A program made the position numbers and the translations under genes. 64,000 bases of DNA, taken from contig NZ_CP004353.1 in NCBI RefSeq assembly GCF_000550805.1, forward strand, positions 1,488,001-1,552,000, written 5' to 3'. Shown piece after piece: positions 8,966-18,035 of this stretch; the first letter of the stretch is position 1, and each line of letters starts with the position of its first letter. The notes below the pieces were generated by a model. The model was not told the DNA's origin and made no database searches. It was given only the letters and a program-made list of their open reading frames with translations. This stretch comes from Corynebacterium vitaeruminis DSM 20294 (lineage in GTDB: Bacteria > Actinomycetota > Actinomycetes > Mycobacteriales > Mycobacteriaceae).

Positions 8966-10021
8966 TTACTTGCCGGCCTCGTGGGTCCAATCGGAGAAGG
9001 TGCCCACGTATTCCTCGATGAGGTCTTCCAGGGTGATCACGCCGAGCAGCTCGCCGCGGTCGCGGACCTGCGCCATGTGCGCGGACTTGCGGTGCATGGC
9101 GTGCAGGGCCTCCTCCAGGGTGCCCGAGGCGTCGACGATGGACAGCGGACGGATCTCGGAGCGGTGAATGAGCTGGTCCGGGGCGTCCGTTTCGAATCGG
9201 TCGAGGACGTCCTTGACGTGGATGTAGCCGACGTAGGAGCCGTCCTTGCCGATCACCGGGAAGCGGGAGAATCCGGTCTCGGCCACGGCGGCCTCTACCT
9301 CGCTGAGCTTCGGCCCTCGCTGGCCGAAATCTAGGGTGCGCACCTTGTCCGTGGGGATGAGGACCTCGGTGAGCGAGCGGGACTCGGAGCGCAGCGCCTT
9401 GCGGAGGCGGGCGGTCTCTTCAGCGTCGAGAAGCCCCTCGGAGCTGGACTCGGAGATCATGCTTGCGAGTTGAGACTGGTCGACGGTGCTGTCCAGCTCG
9501 TCCTTTTGCTCGATGCCGAATGCCTTGAGGGTGATGCGGGCGATGCCGTTGAGCATGACCACGATCGGGCGGGAGATGCGCATTAACGCGATGAGCACCG
9601 GGCTTAGCCAGATGGCCAACGTCTCGGGGCCGGTCAGAGCGATGTTCTTGGGCACCATCTCACCGAACAGGATGTGAAGGAAGGTGATCAGCGCGAGCGC
9701 GATGACAAACGAGACCGGGTGCAGCAGGTGCTCCGGTAGTCCGAGCGCGTCGAAGGGCTCGGAGATGAAGTGCGCGATGGCGGGCTCGGCGACCTTACCC
9801 AGGATGAGCGAGCAGATCGTGATGCCCAGCTGGCAGGTGGCCAGCAGGATCGAGAGGTGCTCGGTGGCGTACAGGACGCGGGTGGCGCCCCGGCGCCCCT
9901 GGGCGATGAGGTTTTCGATACGGTCCTTGCGCGAGGAGATGAGCGCGAACTCGGAGGCGACGAAGAACGCGTTGGCCAAAAGCAGGCCAGCGATCATCGC
10001 GATGGTGGTGAAGATCGACAT
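8966..10021 (-). CDS. CNNM/CorC-type membrane protein with CBS pair (second gene)
   Basis: A 351-residue integral membrane protein. The DUF21/CNNM transmembrane domain occupies about residues 1-180, with hydrophobic helices beginning IFTTIAMIAGLLLANAFFVA and the conserved FGEMVPKNIALTGPE segment. A CBS-domain pair follows at about 205-330, and unlike the partner gene there is little C-terminal CorC/HlyC domain. Such proteins are often called hemolysins but the better-supported role is Mg/Co ion handling. Its ATG shares one base with the stop codon of the upstream homologue (TAATG), indicating translational coupling; the two may form a heteromer. Confidence 0.88.
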   Translation of the reverse strand: MSIFTTIAMIAGLLLANAFFVASEFALISSRKDRIENLIAQGRRGATRVLYATEHLSILLATCQLGITICSLILGKVAEPAIAHFISEPFDALGLPEHLLHPVSFVIALALITFLHILFGEMVPKNIALTGPETLAIWLSPVLIALMRISRPIVVMLNGIARITLKAFGIEQKDELDSTVDQSQLASMISESSSEGLLDAEETARLRKALRSESRSLTEVLIPTDKVRTLDFGQRGPKLSEVEAAVAETGFSRFPVIGKDGSYVGYIHVKDVLDRFETDAPDQLIHRSEIRPLSIVDASGTLEEALHAMHRKSAHMAQVRDRGELLGVITLEDLIEEYVGTFSDWTHEAGK

Positions 10022-11424
10022 TAGTTCGCGGCCTCCCGGGCAGACTTTTCGAACGCGGCGGCTTCCTCGTCGCTGATCGGCGAGAGGATGACGGTGTCCA
10101 CGCGGCGGTCCTCCATGACCGTGACCTTTGCCATCCAGCGCCCGTCGTAGCCGGACTCAAACTCGGCCCTAAACGGGTTGTCGCTCTGCGGGAGGATCAG
10201 CTCATCGCCGGGGGCGGGGATCCGGCCAAGCTTCGCCATGACTAGGCCGCCCAAGGTTTCGTAGGGGCCCTCGGGAGCGATGTAGCCGACCTTCTCGGAC
10301 AGCTCGTCCATGCGGACCAGGCCGGACACGGACCAGCTGGTGCCGAAGCGCTGGAAGTCGCGCTCCGCCTCGGCGTCGTCGTGCTCGTCGTAGACCTCGC
10401 CAAGGATCTCCTCGACGACGTCCTCGATGGTGATGAGCCCCGCGGTGCCGCCGTACTCGTCGGCCACGAGGATGACCTGGGAGCCGGCGGAGCGAACCGC
10501 GTTGAGCACCGAATCGCCGTCGAGGGACTCCGGCACGACCGGAATGGGACGGGCGAGATCTCGCAGGAGCACCGACCCGCGCTGGGAGGCCTCCACCGCG
10601 AACGCGTCCTTGTAGTGGACCACGCCGATGGTGTCGTCGAGGTCGCCCCGGATGACGGGGAAGCGGGAGTGGCCGGTCTCGATGGCGAGCGCGATAAGGT
10701 CGAGGACGGTGTCGTCGTCGTGGAGGGTCTCCACCGTCGAGCGCGGGGTCATGAGCTCCTCCGCTGTGACGTCACCGAACTTCAGCGAGCGGTCGAGCAC
10801 GAGCGCCGTGGTGCGTTCCAAGCCTCCCTGCTCGGCGGAGTTGCGCACGAGCGCGGTGAGCTCCTGGGTCGAGCGCGCAGATGCCAGCTCGTCGGCGGGC
10901 TCGATGCCGAGCCTGCAGACGGTCCAGTTGGCGGAGAAATTCAGCATCTTGATAAACCCCTTGAACACCGTGTTGAAGGCGTTGACGGGGCCGACGACAA
11001 AGCGGGCGGTGTCCATAGGGTTGGTGATCGCGAGGTTCTTGGGCACCAGCTCGCCGAAGACCATCGACAGCAGCGTGGCGACGAACAGTGCCAGCACGAG
11101 CGCGATGGTGGAGGTGGCGGACTCGGGCACGCCTAAAAGCTCCAGCAGCGGGGTGAAGAACTTGTCCAGGATCGGCTCTGCCAGGTAACCGGTGGCCAGC
11201 GTGGTCACCGTGATGCCCAGCTGGGCTCCCGAGAGAACGAAAGAGAGGTTTTGGTGGTCGCGCTTGACGGCCTTCGAGCGTTTGTCGCCGCGCTGGGCAA
11301 CCTCCGCCTCGATGGTCGAGCGCTCGAGACCCGTGAGCGCGAACTCGATGGCCACGAATAGGCCGGTACTCGCCGTCAGCAGCACGAAGCCGATGAGCGA
11401 GAGGATGCTGATGAATATGTCCAT
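10021..11424 (-). CDS. CNNM/CorC-type membrane protein with CBS and CorC_HlyC domains
   Basis: A 467-residue paralogue of the following gene. The N-terminal DUF21 domain (about 1-195) has four hydrophobic segments and ends near FGELVPKNLAITNPMD. The CBS pair is at about 215-340 (RFPVIRGDLDDTIGVVHYKD and GTAGLITIEDVVEEILGEV), and a complete CorC_HlyC domain at about 350-445. Family function is divalent-cation transport or efflux regulation. It is the first gene of the CNNM-CNNM-glycosylase-like unit. A -10 box TATACT at 11534-11539 about 105 nt upstream of the ATG would drive the unit; the leader contains one copy of the repeated 13-mer. Confidence 0.9.
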   Translation of the reverse strand: MDIFISILSLIGFVLLTASTGLFVAIEFALTGLERSTIEAEVAQRGDKRSKAVKRDHQNLSFVLSGAQLGITVTTLATGYLAEPILDKFFTPLLELLGVPESATSTIALVLALFVATLLSMVFGELVPKNLAITNPMDTARFVVGPVNAFNTVFKGFIKMLNFSANWTVCRLGIEPADELASARSTQELTALVRNSAEQGGLERTTALVLDRSLKFGDVTAEELMTPRSTVETLHDDDTVLDLIALAIETGHSRFPVIRGDLDDTIGVVHYKDAFAVEASQRGSVLLRDLARPIPVVPESLDGDSVLNAVRSAGSQVILVADEYGGTAGLITIEDVVEEILGEVYDEHDDAEAERDFQRFGTSWSVSGLVRMDELSEKVGYIAPEGPYETLGGLVMAKLGRIPAPGDELILPQSDNPFRAEFESGYDGRWMAKVTVMEDRRVDTVILSPISDEEAAAFEKSAREAAN

Positions 11425-11469
11425 GTCGGTGTCGCGGCGCCTAGGCCGCTCGTAGACCGTCCTTCTTGT

Positions 11470-11482
11470 GCTTGTCGACGCC
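11470..11482 (-). repeat. Repeated 13-mer GGCGTCGACAAGC, exact, intergenic
   Basis: Exact copy in the leader of the CNNM operon, on the minus strand. One of nine exact copies in the window. Confidence 0.8.
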
Positions 11483-11533
11483 CACCTTCAGGATTGCACC
11501 TCGAAAATTGAGGATGGGGCCGGCGAACAGGGG

Positions 11534-11539
11534 AGTATA
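11534..11539 (-). promoter_or_regulatory. -10 box of the CNNM operon
   Basis: TATACT on the minus strand, next to the palindrome AGGTGCACCT at about 11541-11550. The -35 region is weak (TCAAGA, 17 nt upstream). Confidence 0.45.
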
Positions 11540-11613
11540 AAGGTGCACCTTCCTCATCTTGAACGAAAAGACGAGGTGCGAGGTTCCGCCGCTCCGAAAA
11601 GTGGCGAAAATGA

Positions 11614-13020
11614 CTAGCCCCGCTTGCCCGATCCGCGTTCCACGCGCGGGTTGCCGCCCCAGCCCTGACGCTTCTTCGAGGAGCTGCGGCGCCTGCGCTG
11701 AGGCGCGCCACCCTCGTGCGGCTGCTGCTTGCCACCCCTAGGGCTCTTGCCCTGGGCACCGCCCGACTTCCGCCCGGCCTCGGATCTGTGGGGCTTCTCC
11801 GCCTTGCTGTTGTGAGCCTTTTGCACGTGCTCGCTGAATGCGGGCAACGCCGCACCGGCGAACTTGCGCGCGCCGGTGATCTGGGCTAGCTCGGGGGAGT
11901 CCTCGTGGACCTTCACGCGGGTGGCCTCGACCCCGGCCTTTTTCAGAAGCGAGTCGACCTCTTTTACCTGCTCGTCCATGACGAGGGTGACCACGCGTCC
12001 CGTGGCCCCGGCGCGCGCGGTGCGGCCTGCGCGGTGAAGGTAGGCCTTGTGCTCGGCGGGCGGGTCGATGTGGACCACGAGGTCGACGTCGTCGATGTCG
12101 ATGCCGCGGGCCGCGATGTCGGTGGCCACGAGAACGGGCACGGAGCCGTCGGCGAAACCCGCGAGCGCCGTGGTGCGGCTGCCCTGGCCCTTGTCGCCGT
12201 GCAGACCCGCGGCGTTGATGCCGATGCGGCGCAGCTTCTTCACCTGGCGGTCGACGCCGTGCTTGGTGCGCATGAACATGATGGTCTTGCCCTCGCGGGC
12301 GCCGATGCGCAACACGACCTCGTTGCGGGTGTCGCGGCCGCCGACCAACAGCGCGAAGTGCTCCATCGTGTCCACGGTGGCCTCCACCGGCGCGGTGGAG
12401 TGCGTGACCGGGTCGTGCATGAACTCGCGGACGAGCTTGTCCACCTCCTTGTCCAGGGTGGCGGAGAACAGTAGGCGCTGGCCGCCCTCGGGGGTCAGGC
12501 GCAGCAGCTTGCGTACCTGGGGCAGGAAGCCCATGTCGGCCATCTGGTCGGCCTCGTCGAGGGCGGTGACCTCGACCTGGTTGAGGAAGAGCTGCTTCTG
12601 GTTGACTAGGTCCTGGGCGCGGCCCGGGGTGGCGACAAGCAAGTCGACCGGCGCGGCCAGCTGGCGGATCTGCCGGTTGATGTTGACGCCGCCTACGACC
12701 TCGATGACCCGAAGCCCCAGCGCCTGGGCGAAGCCCTGGAGGCGCTCGGAGATCTGGGCGGCCAGCTCGCGGGTGGGGGCGAGCACGAGCCCGCGCGGGT
12801 GGGCGGGGCGGGAGGCGCCGGACTGGGACAGACGCGCGAGCATGGGCAGGCCGAAGGTGAAGGTCTTGCCGGAGCCCGTGGGACCGCGGCCGAGCACGTC
12901 CTTGCCGGCGAGCGCGTCGGGGATCGCCGCCTCCTGGATGGGGAAGGGGGAGGTGATTCCGTCGTCCGCGAGCTCGCGGACGACTTCGTTAGGGAGGCCG
13001 AGGTCGGCGAAGGTGCTCAT
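11614..13020 (-). CDS. DEAD-box ATP-dependent RNA helicase
   Basis: A 468-residue RNA helicase. All core motifs are present: GPTGSGKT (46-53), APTRELAAQ (81-89), the DEAD box (155-158), LLFSATLD, the ARGIDI region, and HRAGRTARAG. The C-terminal tail of about 70 residues is basic and rich in Gly, Arg, Lys and Ser, typical for RNA contact. An in-frame extension upstream exists but is not used: the ATG at 13020 begins the Q-motif region (STFADLGLPNEVV), and a TAAGAT -10 box ends 7 nt before it, indicating a leaderless transcript. Role is probably RNA remodelling, such as ribosome assembly or mRNA decay. Paralogue assignment (RhlE, CsdA or DeaD type) is not resolved. Confidence 0.92.
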   Translation of the reverse strand: MSTFADLGLPNEVVRELADDGITSPFPIQEAAIPDALAGKDVLGRGPTGSGKTFTFGLPMLARLSQSGASRPAHPRGLVLAPTRELAAQISERLQGFAQALGLRVIEVVGGVNINRQIRQLAAPVDLLVATPGRAQDLVNQKQLFLNQVEVTALDEADQMADMGFLPQVRKLLRLTPEGGQRLLFSATLDKEVDKLVREFMHDPVTHSTAPVEATVDTMEHFALLVGGRDTRNEVVLRIGAREGKTIMFMRTKHGVDRQVKKLRRIGINAAGLHGDKGQGSRTTALAGFADGSVPVLVATDIAARGIDIDDVDLVVHIDPPAEHKAYLHRAGRTARAGATGRVVTLVMDEQVKEVDSLLKKAGVEATRVKVHEDSPELAQITGARKFAGAALPAFSEHVQKAHNSKAEKPHRSEAGRKSGGAQGKSPRGGKQQPHEGGAPQRRRRSSSKKRQGWGGNPRVERGSGKRG

Positions 13021-13101
13021 TGCGTCAATCTTAGCCCACCCAGAAAACAATCCCCAAGATGGCCAAACGGCCCCGCTCCCGATGTGGGGTGCGAGGCCGG
13101 A

Positions 13102-13114
13102 GGCGTCGACAAGC
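13102..13114 (+). repeat. Repeated 13-mer GGCGTCGACAAGC, exact, intergenic
   Basis: Exact plus-strand copy, 16 nt before the gnd stop codon on the opposite side of the DEAD-box gene from the 11470 copy, in inverted orientation to it. Confidence 0.8.
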
Positions 13115-13129
13115 GGAATGCGAAGGGGT

Positions 13130-14584
13130 TTAGGCCTCGATCTCGGTGCGGTCGCCGGACCAAAGCGTGTGGAAAGTGCCTTCCTTGTCCACGCGCTTGT
13201 AGGTGTGGGCGCCGAAGAAGTCGCGCTGACCCTGGATGAGCGCGGCGGGCAGGCGCTCGGCGCGGAGGCTGTCGTAGTAGGACAGCGAGGAGGCGAACAC
13301 CGGGATCGGCTGGCCGATCTGGGTGGCGGCGATGACCACGCGGCGCCAGGAGTCGACCAGTCCCTCAAGCTCGCCCTTGAAGTACGGGTCGAGCAGCAGG
13401 GACTCGACGTCCGGGTTGGTGTCGTAGGCCTCGCGGATGCGGTTCAAGAACTTCGCGCGGATGATGCAGCCGCCGCGCCAGATGGTGGCCAGGTCGCGGG
13501 GGTCGACGCCCCAGTTGTACTCGGCGGAGCCGGCCTTGATCTCGTCGAAGCCCTGCGCGTAGGCGACCAGCTTGGAGGCGTAGAGGGCGCGGCGAACGTC
13601 CTCGACGAACGTTGCCTTGTCGACGCCAAGGCTCTCCAGCGTGGTGAGCTCGCCGGACGGCAGGTTGCCGACGGTGGCGGCGCGCTGCGCGGAGGCTCCG
13701 GACAGGGCGCGGGCGAAGACGGCCTCGCCGATGCCGGTGACCGGGATTCCCAGGTCGAGGGCGGCCTTGACCGTCCAGCGGCCGGTGCCCTTCTGGCCCG
13801 CGGCGTCGACGATGACGTCGATGAGCGGCTTGCCGGTCTCCGCATCGACCTGCGAGAGCACCTCGGCGGTGATCTCGATGAGGTAGGAATCGAGGTCGCC
13901 CTCGTTCCAGGTCTTGAACGTCTCGGAGATCTCCGCGGGGGTCATGCCGGCGCCGTAGCGCAGCAGCTGGTAGGCCTCGCCGATGACCTGCATGTCGGCG
14001 TACTCGATGCCGTTGTGGACCATCTTGACGAAGTGGCCAGCGCCGTCGGGGCCGATGTGGGTCACGCACGGGGTGCCATCGACGTTGGCGGCGATGGACT
14101 CGAGCAGCGGGCCGAGGGCCTCCCACGACTTGGCCGGGCCGCCGGGCATGATGGCCGGACCGTTGAGCGCGCCCTCCTCGCCGCCGGAGATGCCAGCGCC
14201 CACGAAGTTGAGGCCGCGCTCGGCGATCTCCTTTTCGCGGCGGATGGTGTCTGTGTAGAGGGAGTTGCCACCATCGATGATGATGTCGCCCTCCTCCATG
14301 GCGTCGGCGAGCTGGTTAATCACGGCATCGGTCGCGGGGCCAGCCTGCACCATGATGATGGCGCGGCGCGGCTTCTCGAGGGAGGCGACGAACTCTTCGA
14401 TCGTCTCGGAAGGGATGAAGGTTCCCTCGGAGCCGTGGTTATCCATCAGAGCCTGGGTCTTAGAAAAGGAGCGGTTGTAGACCGCGACGGTGTGGCCCTT
14501 GTGCGCGAAGTTGCGCGCGAGGTTCGAACCCATGACGGCGAGGCCAACGACGCCGATCTCTGCCAGCTTGCTGTTTTCAGTCAT
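13130..14584 (-). CDS. gnd: 6-phosphogluconate dehydrogenase (decarboxylating)
   Basis: Pentose phosphate pathway enzyme that converts 6-phosphogluconate and NADP to ribulose 5-phosphate, CO2 and NADPH. 484 residues. The Rossmann loop GVVGLAVMGSNLARN is at about 11-25, the substrate-binding block GISGGEEGA follows, and the signature GAGHFVKMVHNGIEYADMQ contains the catalytic Lys. The C-terminal helical domain is full length. The ATG at 14584 is preferred over upstream in-frame codons because it starts the conserved domain and because TAGTAT lies 8 nt before it, suggesting a leaderless mRNA; an AGGAG is 14 nt upstream, too far for good use. It faces a divergent thioesterase gene. Confidence 0.96.
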   Translation of the reverse strand: MTENSKLAEIGVVGLAVMGSNLARNFAHKGHTVAVYNRSFSKTQALMDNHGSEGTFIPSETIEEFVASLEKPRRAIIMVQAGPATDAVINQLADAMEEGDIIIDGGNSLYTDTIRREKEIAERGLNFVGAGISGGEEGALNGPAIMPGGPAKSWEALGPLLESIAANVDGTPCVTHIGPDGAGHFVKMVHNGIEYADMQVIGEAYQLLRYGAGMTPAEISETFKTWNEGDLDSYLIEITAEVLSQVDAETGKPLIDVIVDAAGQKGTGRWTVKAALDLGIPVTGIGEAVFARALSGASAQRAATVGNLPSGELTTLESLGVDKATFVEDVRRALYASKLVAYAQGFDEIKAGSAEYNWGVDPRDLATIWRGGCIIRAKFLNRIREAYDTNPDVESLLLDPYFKGELEGLVDSWRRVVIAATQIGQPIPVFASSLSYYDSLRAERLPAALIQGQRDFFGAHTYKRVDKEGTFHTLWSGDRTEIEA

Positions 14585-14873
14585 GGTTCCACATACTACT
14601 CCTGTCCGAACGGGCACACGCGATTCATAGTGGGTTCCGCAGCCCTTCGCCGCGTAGGGTCCGCTGGCGTCGGCCCGCGCGCAAAAGAGCGCGAGCAGCC
14701 ACAAGCGCGCCAAAGCGCCACCTCACAGACCTAGTCGAACGTCCTCGGCGCGGGTAGGGTGGGAAAGGGCCGCATCGTCATCGAGTGCGAAAAAGTGTGA
14801 GATTTGTTGTAAATATCTGTGTTTGCGTGGGCGCGGCCTGCCTTGTTGCAAAAATTTCACTAGATTAGAGCCC

Positions 14874-15368
14874 ATGAACGAAAACCAAAGCATCGTGGAA
14901 CTGCTCACCAACGTTCCCGAAGAAGGACTGCACATCCGCGAGCTCGCGCTTCTCAACGAGCTCAGCGATGGTTACGCCTCCGGGCTGGGTATCCGCTTCA
15001 CCAAGGCCGGGCCCGATGGCGTGGACGCCGAGCTCCCCGTCTCGGACAAGCTGCTCCAGATCACCGGCATCGTCAACGGCGGCGTCTACTGCACCATGGC
15101 AGAATCGATCGGATCCATCCTCGGCGTCATCGCGGCCAACGGCAAGGTTGTCGTCGGCGTGAACAACAGCACCGACTTCCTCTCGCCTGTCGCAGCCGGC
15201 GTCATCTCCGCCGAGGCGCGCGTCATCCGTGCGGGCCGCAACACCCAGCTCATCAGCATCGAGATGTTCCACCGCGACAAGCTGATCGCGCGCACGACCC
15301 TGCGCACCATGCTGGCCCCCGCGCCCGCGGAGGGGCCCGCCACCAACCGCGCGGACAAGTACGTCTAG
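14874..15368 (+). CDS. PaaI-family hotdog thioesterase
   Basis: A 164-residue hotdog-fold acyl-CoA thioesterase of the PaaI family. The core block ITGIVNGGVYCTMAESIGSI carries the catalytic Asn/Gly region, followed by strands containing VNNSTDFLSPV and AEARVIRAGRNTQLISIEM. The ATG at 14874 is preceded by TAGATT ending 7 nt upstream, with no Shine-Dalgarno, so the transcript is probably leaderless. It is divergent from gnd and ends 9 nt from the convergent saccharopine-dehydrogenase-like gene. The same gnd-thioesterase pair is found in C. glutamicum. Natural acyl-CoA substrate unknown. Confidence 0.85.
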   Translation: MNENQSIVELLTNVPEEGLHIRELALLNELSDGYASGLGIRFTKAGPDGVDAELPVSDKLLQITGIVNGGVYCTMAESIGSILGVIAANGKVVVGVNNSTDFLSPVAAGVISAEARVIRAGRNTQLISIEMFHRDKLIARTTLRTMLAPAPAEGPATNRADKYV

Positions 15369-15377
15369 TCGCGCGCG

Positions 15378-16637
15378 CTATCCGATGAGCATGCCGTGCG
15401 CGCGCAGGCGCTGCATGTAGGCGGTGCCGAGGGCGGTCGCCGGGGTGAGGACGCCCCCGGCGACCGCCTTGTGCGCGTTCAGGGCCCTGCGCGATTCGAC
15501 GCGAGCCAGGGCTGCCTCCGCGAGCATCATCGCGGTGACCTCGTAGCCCGGATCGCCTTCTGCCTGAACCCGGCCGGTGACCACCTTGCCGCTTAAGGTC
15601 TCGCCGACGTGGGTGATCTGGAAGTATCCTTCCGCGCGTTCCTTCTCGCTCGGGCCCTCGCCCGGCTCCGGAAGGATGAGGGACAACGGCTTCTTCAACC
15701 GCGGCTGCTGAATCGCCGCGAACCCGATCCTCGTGGCCGCGAGGAGCGCCCGAGCCTTCGTCTTCCCGAGCCGCCCCTGGCCAGTGGCGATGGCCTCCTT
15801 GTAGGCCACGGCCTTACCGTAGGCGTGGTCGAGCAGCGAGTTCGAGCGGCGCACGATCCGGGTGTTGAAGGAACTCATGAAGAACGGGCCAACCCAGGTG
15901 TGGACGGGACCCACCTGGACCTCCTCGAACACGAGGTCATTCTCCAGCCCTGCGATCGTGGCCTCCGACTGCGGGCTAGGGCAGAGCGAATAGGGGTCGA
16001 AGAGTTGGCGGGCGAGTTCCGGATCCCGGCGCGCGGCTACGAGGACCTCCCGCATCGAGTCGACCGTGCCGCCCGAGAACCCGCCCCTCAACCTGTCCAC
16101 GATCATGAACACGCGCGAGAACTCCTCACCCGCCTTAAGCGAGAGGTTGAGCATGCCAATGTCGGAGGGTACCGAGTCGAAGCCGCAGGAGTGGACGATA
16201 CGGGCCCCCGTCTGCCGGGCGAGATCGTGGTAGGCGTCGATGGTGTGCCGGATGAAGAACACCTCACCGCACAGGTCGACGTAGTCGGTCCCGCGGCGCG
16301 CGCACGCCTCGACCACGACGTCGCCGTATCGGCCATAAGGTCCCACCGTGGAGATGAGGACAGTGGTGTCCGCCACCATCGATTCGACCGAGGCAGCGTC
16401 GGTGACGTCCGCGAGAACGATGGGGAAATCTACCCCGAGGGATTCCTTCAAGTTCGTGAGCGCTTCCAGGTTGCGCCCGGCCAACGCTATCCGCACCCCG
16501 GAATCCGGCGGATACGTGCGGGCCAGGTACTCGGCGACGATGCGTCCGACGTAGCTCGTGGCCCCGAAGAGGACCACGTCGTAGGTCGCGGCGTCCCGCC
16601 AGCTTCCAAGATTCATGTCGTTGTAAGCATGTGTCAT
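15378..16637 (-). CDS. Saccharopine dehydrogenase-like / trans-acting enoyl reductase family protein
   Basis: A 419-residue NAD(P)-dependent oxidoreductase homologue. The Rossmann fold begins at about residue 19 with VVLFGATSYVGRIVAEYLA, followed by IALAGRNLEAL and the HSCGFDSVPSDIG block that is characteristic of the saccharopine-dehydrogenase/trans-acting enoyl reductase family. Mycobacterial relatives act in lipid synthesis; lysine metabolism is not implied. The ATG at 16637 is chosen because TACAGT ends 7 nt upstream (leaderless); the ATG at 16616 is an alternative. It is convergent with the thioesterase gene. A perfect inverted repeat lies within its 3' part at 15432-15468. Confidence 0.8.
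   Translation of the reverse strand: MTHAYNDMNLGSWRDAATYDVVLFGATSYVGRIVAEYLARTYPPDSGVRIALAGRNLEALTNLKESLGVDFPIVLADVTDAASVESMVADTTVLISTVGPYGRYGDVVVEACARRGTDYVDLCGEVFFIRHTIDAYHDLARQTGARIVHSCGFDSVPSDIGMLNLSLKAGEEFSRVFMIVDRLRGGFSGGTVDSMREVLVAARRDPELARQLFDPYSLCPSPQSEATIAGLENDLVFEEVQVGPVHTWVGPFFMSSFNTRIVRRSNSLLDHAYGKAVAYKEAIATGQGRLGKTKARALLAATRIGFAAIQQPRLKKPLSLILPEPGEGPSEKERAEGYFQITHVGETLSGKVVTGRVQAEGDPGYEVTAMMLAEAALARVESRRALNAHKAVAGGVLTPATALGTAYMQRLRAHGMLIG
15432..15468. repeat. Perfect 14-bp inverted repeat inside the 3' end of a coding gene
   Basis: GGCGGTCGCCGGGG (15432-15445) and CCCCGGCGACCGCC (15455-15468), separated by 9 nt. It lies in the saccharopine-dehydrogenase-like gene, about 65 nt beyond the stop of the convergent thioesterase gene, and could act as that gene's hairpin terminator or mRNA 3' end. 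Confidence 0.5.
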
Positions 16638-16696
16638 GGGCCCCACTGTAGCGGCCTTGGGCAAGTGAACGCGTCGGCGCAGGAAATCGAGGAGGC

Positions 16697-17809
16697 CTAG
16701 AGCCAGTCCTGCTTGCGGAAGAACCACCACAGAAGACCGACGATGATGACGATGCTCGCCAGCACCACGTAGTAGCCGTGCTGGGTGTGCAGCTCCGGCA
16801 TGTTGTCGAAGTTCATGCCGTACACACCGGCAATCAGCGTCGGCACGGCGGCCATGCCGACGAAGGCCGAAATCGCGCGCATGTCCGAGTTCTGCTGGAG
16901 GGTGATCTTCGCGACCGCCGCGTCGATGAGCGAGCTGAGCCGCTCGTCGTGGCCGGCGATGGTGTCTTTGACCAGGATTTCGTGGTCGAGGATGTCGCGG
17001 AAGTAGGAGCGCATCTGCTTGTTAATGAGGTCCTTGTTGCCCGCGATGAGCATCTTGAGTGCGGGGTCGAGCGGGTCGACCGCGTGGCGCATCTCCAGGA
17101 TCTCTCTTTTGAGCAGGTAGATCTGGTCGACGTTGATCGCCGCGCCCGGGGTGAAGACCTCCTCCTCGAGGAAGTCGACGTCCTCGTGCAGCTCGGTGCT
17201 GATCCGCACGTAGTCGTCGACGAGCGCGTCGGCCACCGCCCACGCCACCGCCATCGGGCCGTTGTGGACGAGCGAGTACTCATCGCCCAGGCGGCGCCGC
17301 AGGTCCGGCATGGGCGTGTTGTGGCGGATGGTGATGACGAAGTTCGGGCCGATGACGAACTGCAGCTCGCCAGTCTCGATGACCTGGCGGGACGAGATGA
17401 CCGATTCCTGCCGCTCGTCGAAGTCGGAGTACTTGACCGAGCGCACCACCACGAACAGCTGGTCGTCGTAGCGCTCTACCTTCGGCCGCTGGTGGGCGCT
17501 GACGGCGTCCTCCACGATCAGCTTGTGGACGCCGAACTCCGCGGCGACCTTCTGCATCTGCTCGGTGGTCGGCTCCGAGAGGCTCAGCCACACGAAGCCT
17601 TCCTGCTCCGGCTGGCGGCGCTCCTCGAGCAGCTTGAGCGCATTGGTGTGGTTGCACTCGCCGGGGATCCGCGCGCCGTCGATGAACAGCCAGCAGTGGT
17701 CGATGACCCGCTCGACCGGGATCCGGATCCGCGAGGTCGTGGCGATGGTCTTGGGCGTCCGAAAGCGCGAGATGGGGTTCAAGGCGCCGGAGTTCTTGGG
17801 GGTATTCAT
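16697..17809 (-). CDS. corA: CorA-type magnesium/cobalt transporter
   Basis: A 370-residue CorA ion channel, probably pentameric in the plasma membrane. The long cytoplasmic N-terminal domain (about 1-300) is acidic and helical, followed by two C-terminal transmembrane helices. The first ends in the selectivity signature YGMNFDNMPE, and the second is about YVVLASIVIIVGLLWWFF, after which only KQDWL remains. The usual substrate is Mg2+, with Co2+ or Ni2+ possible. ATG at 17809 with a purine-rich GGCGGAAG upstream. It lies 59 nt after the saccharopine-dehydrogenase-like gene's start, on the same strand. Presence of cobalamin genes elsewhere in the window makes cobalt uptake an open possibility. 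Confidence 0.92.
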   Translation of the reverse strand: MNTPKNSGALNPISRFRTPKTIATTSRIRIPVERVIDHCWLFIDGARIPGECNHTNALKLLEERRQPEQEGFVWLSLSEPTTEQMQKVAAEFGVHKLIVEDAVSAHQRPKVERYDDQLFVVVRSVKYSDFDERQESVISSRQVIETGELQFVIGPNFVITIRHNTPMPDLRRRLGDEYSLVHNGPMAVAWAVADALVDDYVRISTELHEDVDFLEEEVFTPGAAINVDQIYLLKREILEMRHAVDPLDPALKMLIAGNKDLINKQMRSYFRDILDHEILVKDTIAGHDERLSSLIDAAVAKITLQQNSDMRAISAFVGMAAVPTLIAGVYGMNFDNMPELHTQHGYYVVLASIVIIVGLLWWFFRKQDWL

Positions 17810-18035
17810 CTGCGCTTCCGCCTTTCTGCCCGGGCCGATCCAGACCTCCGCGAATTGCGGAACAGTCTGGGTGTGTAATGGTTGAAGACGCCGCGAGGCG
17901 CGCACGGCTTAAGCCTACACACAGCCTCTTTAGGCCGCACAAACGTCGCGCGTGCTTGTGGTTTTGCCCGCTTGCCGACGGCCATGGCGCCGCAGCCGCA
18001 GACCCCGAAGCGACGGGCTTCCTATACTGGGTGGC

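Noticed and set aside
13021..13368. Upstream extension of the DEAD-box gene
   Set aside because: The extension has no helicase-like sequence, and the -10 box seven bases before 13020 fixes the shorter start.
12047..14734. Long plus-strand open frame opposite the helicase and gnd
   Set aside because: It is an antisense shadow of two well-supported minus-strand genes; the product has a GC-skewed composition with no recognisable domain.
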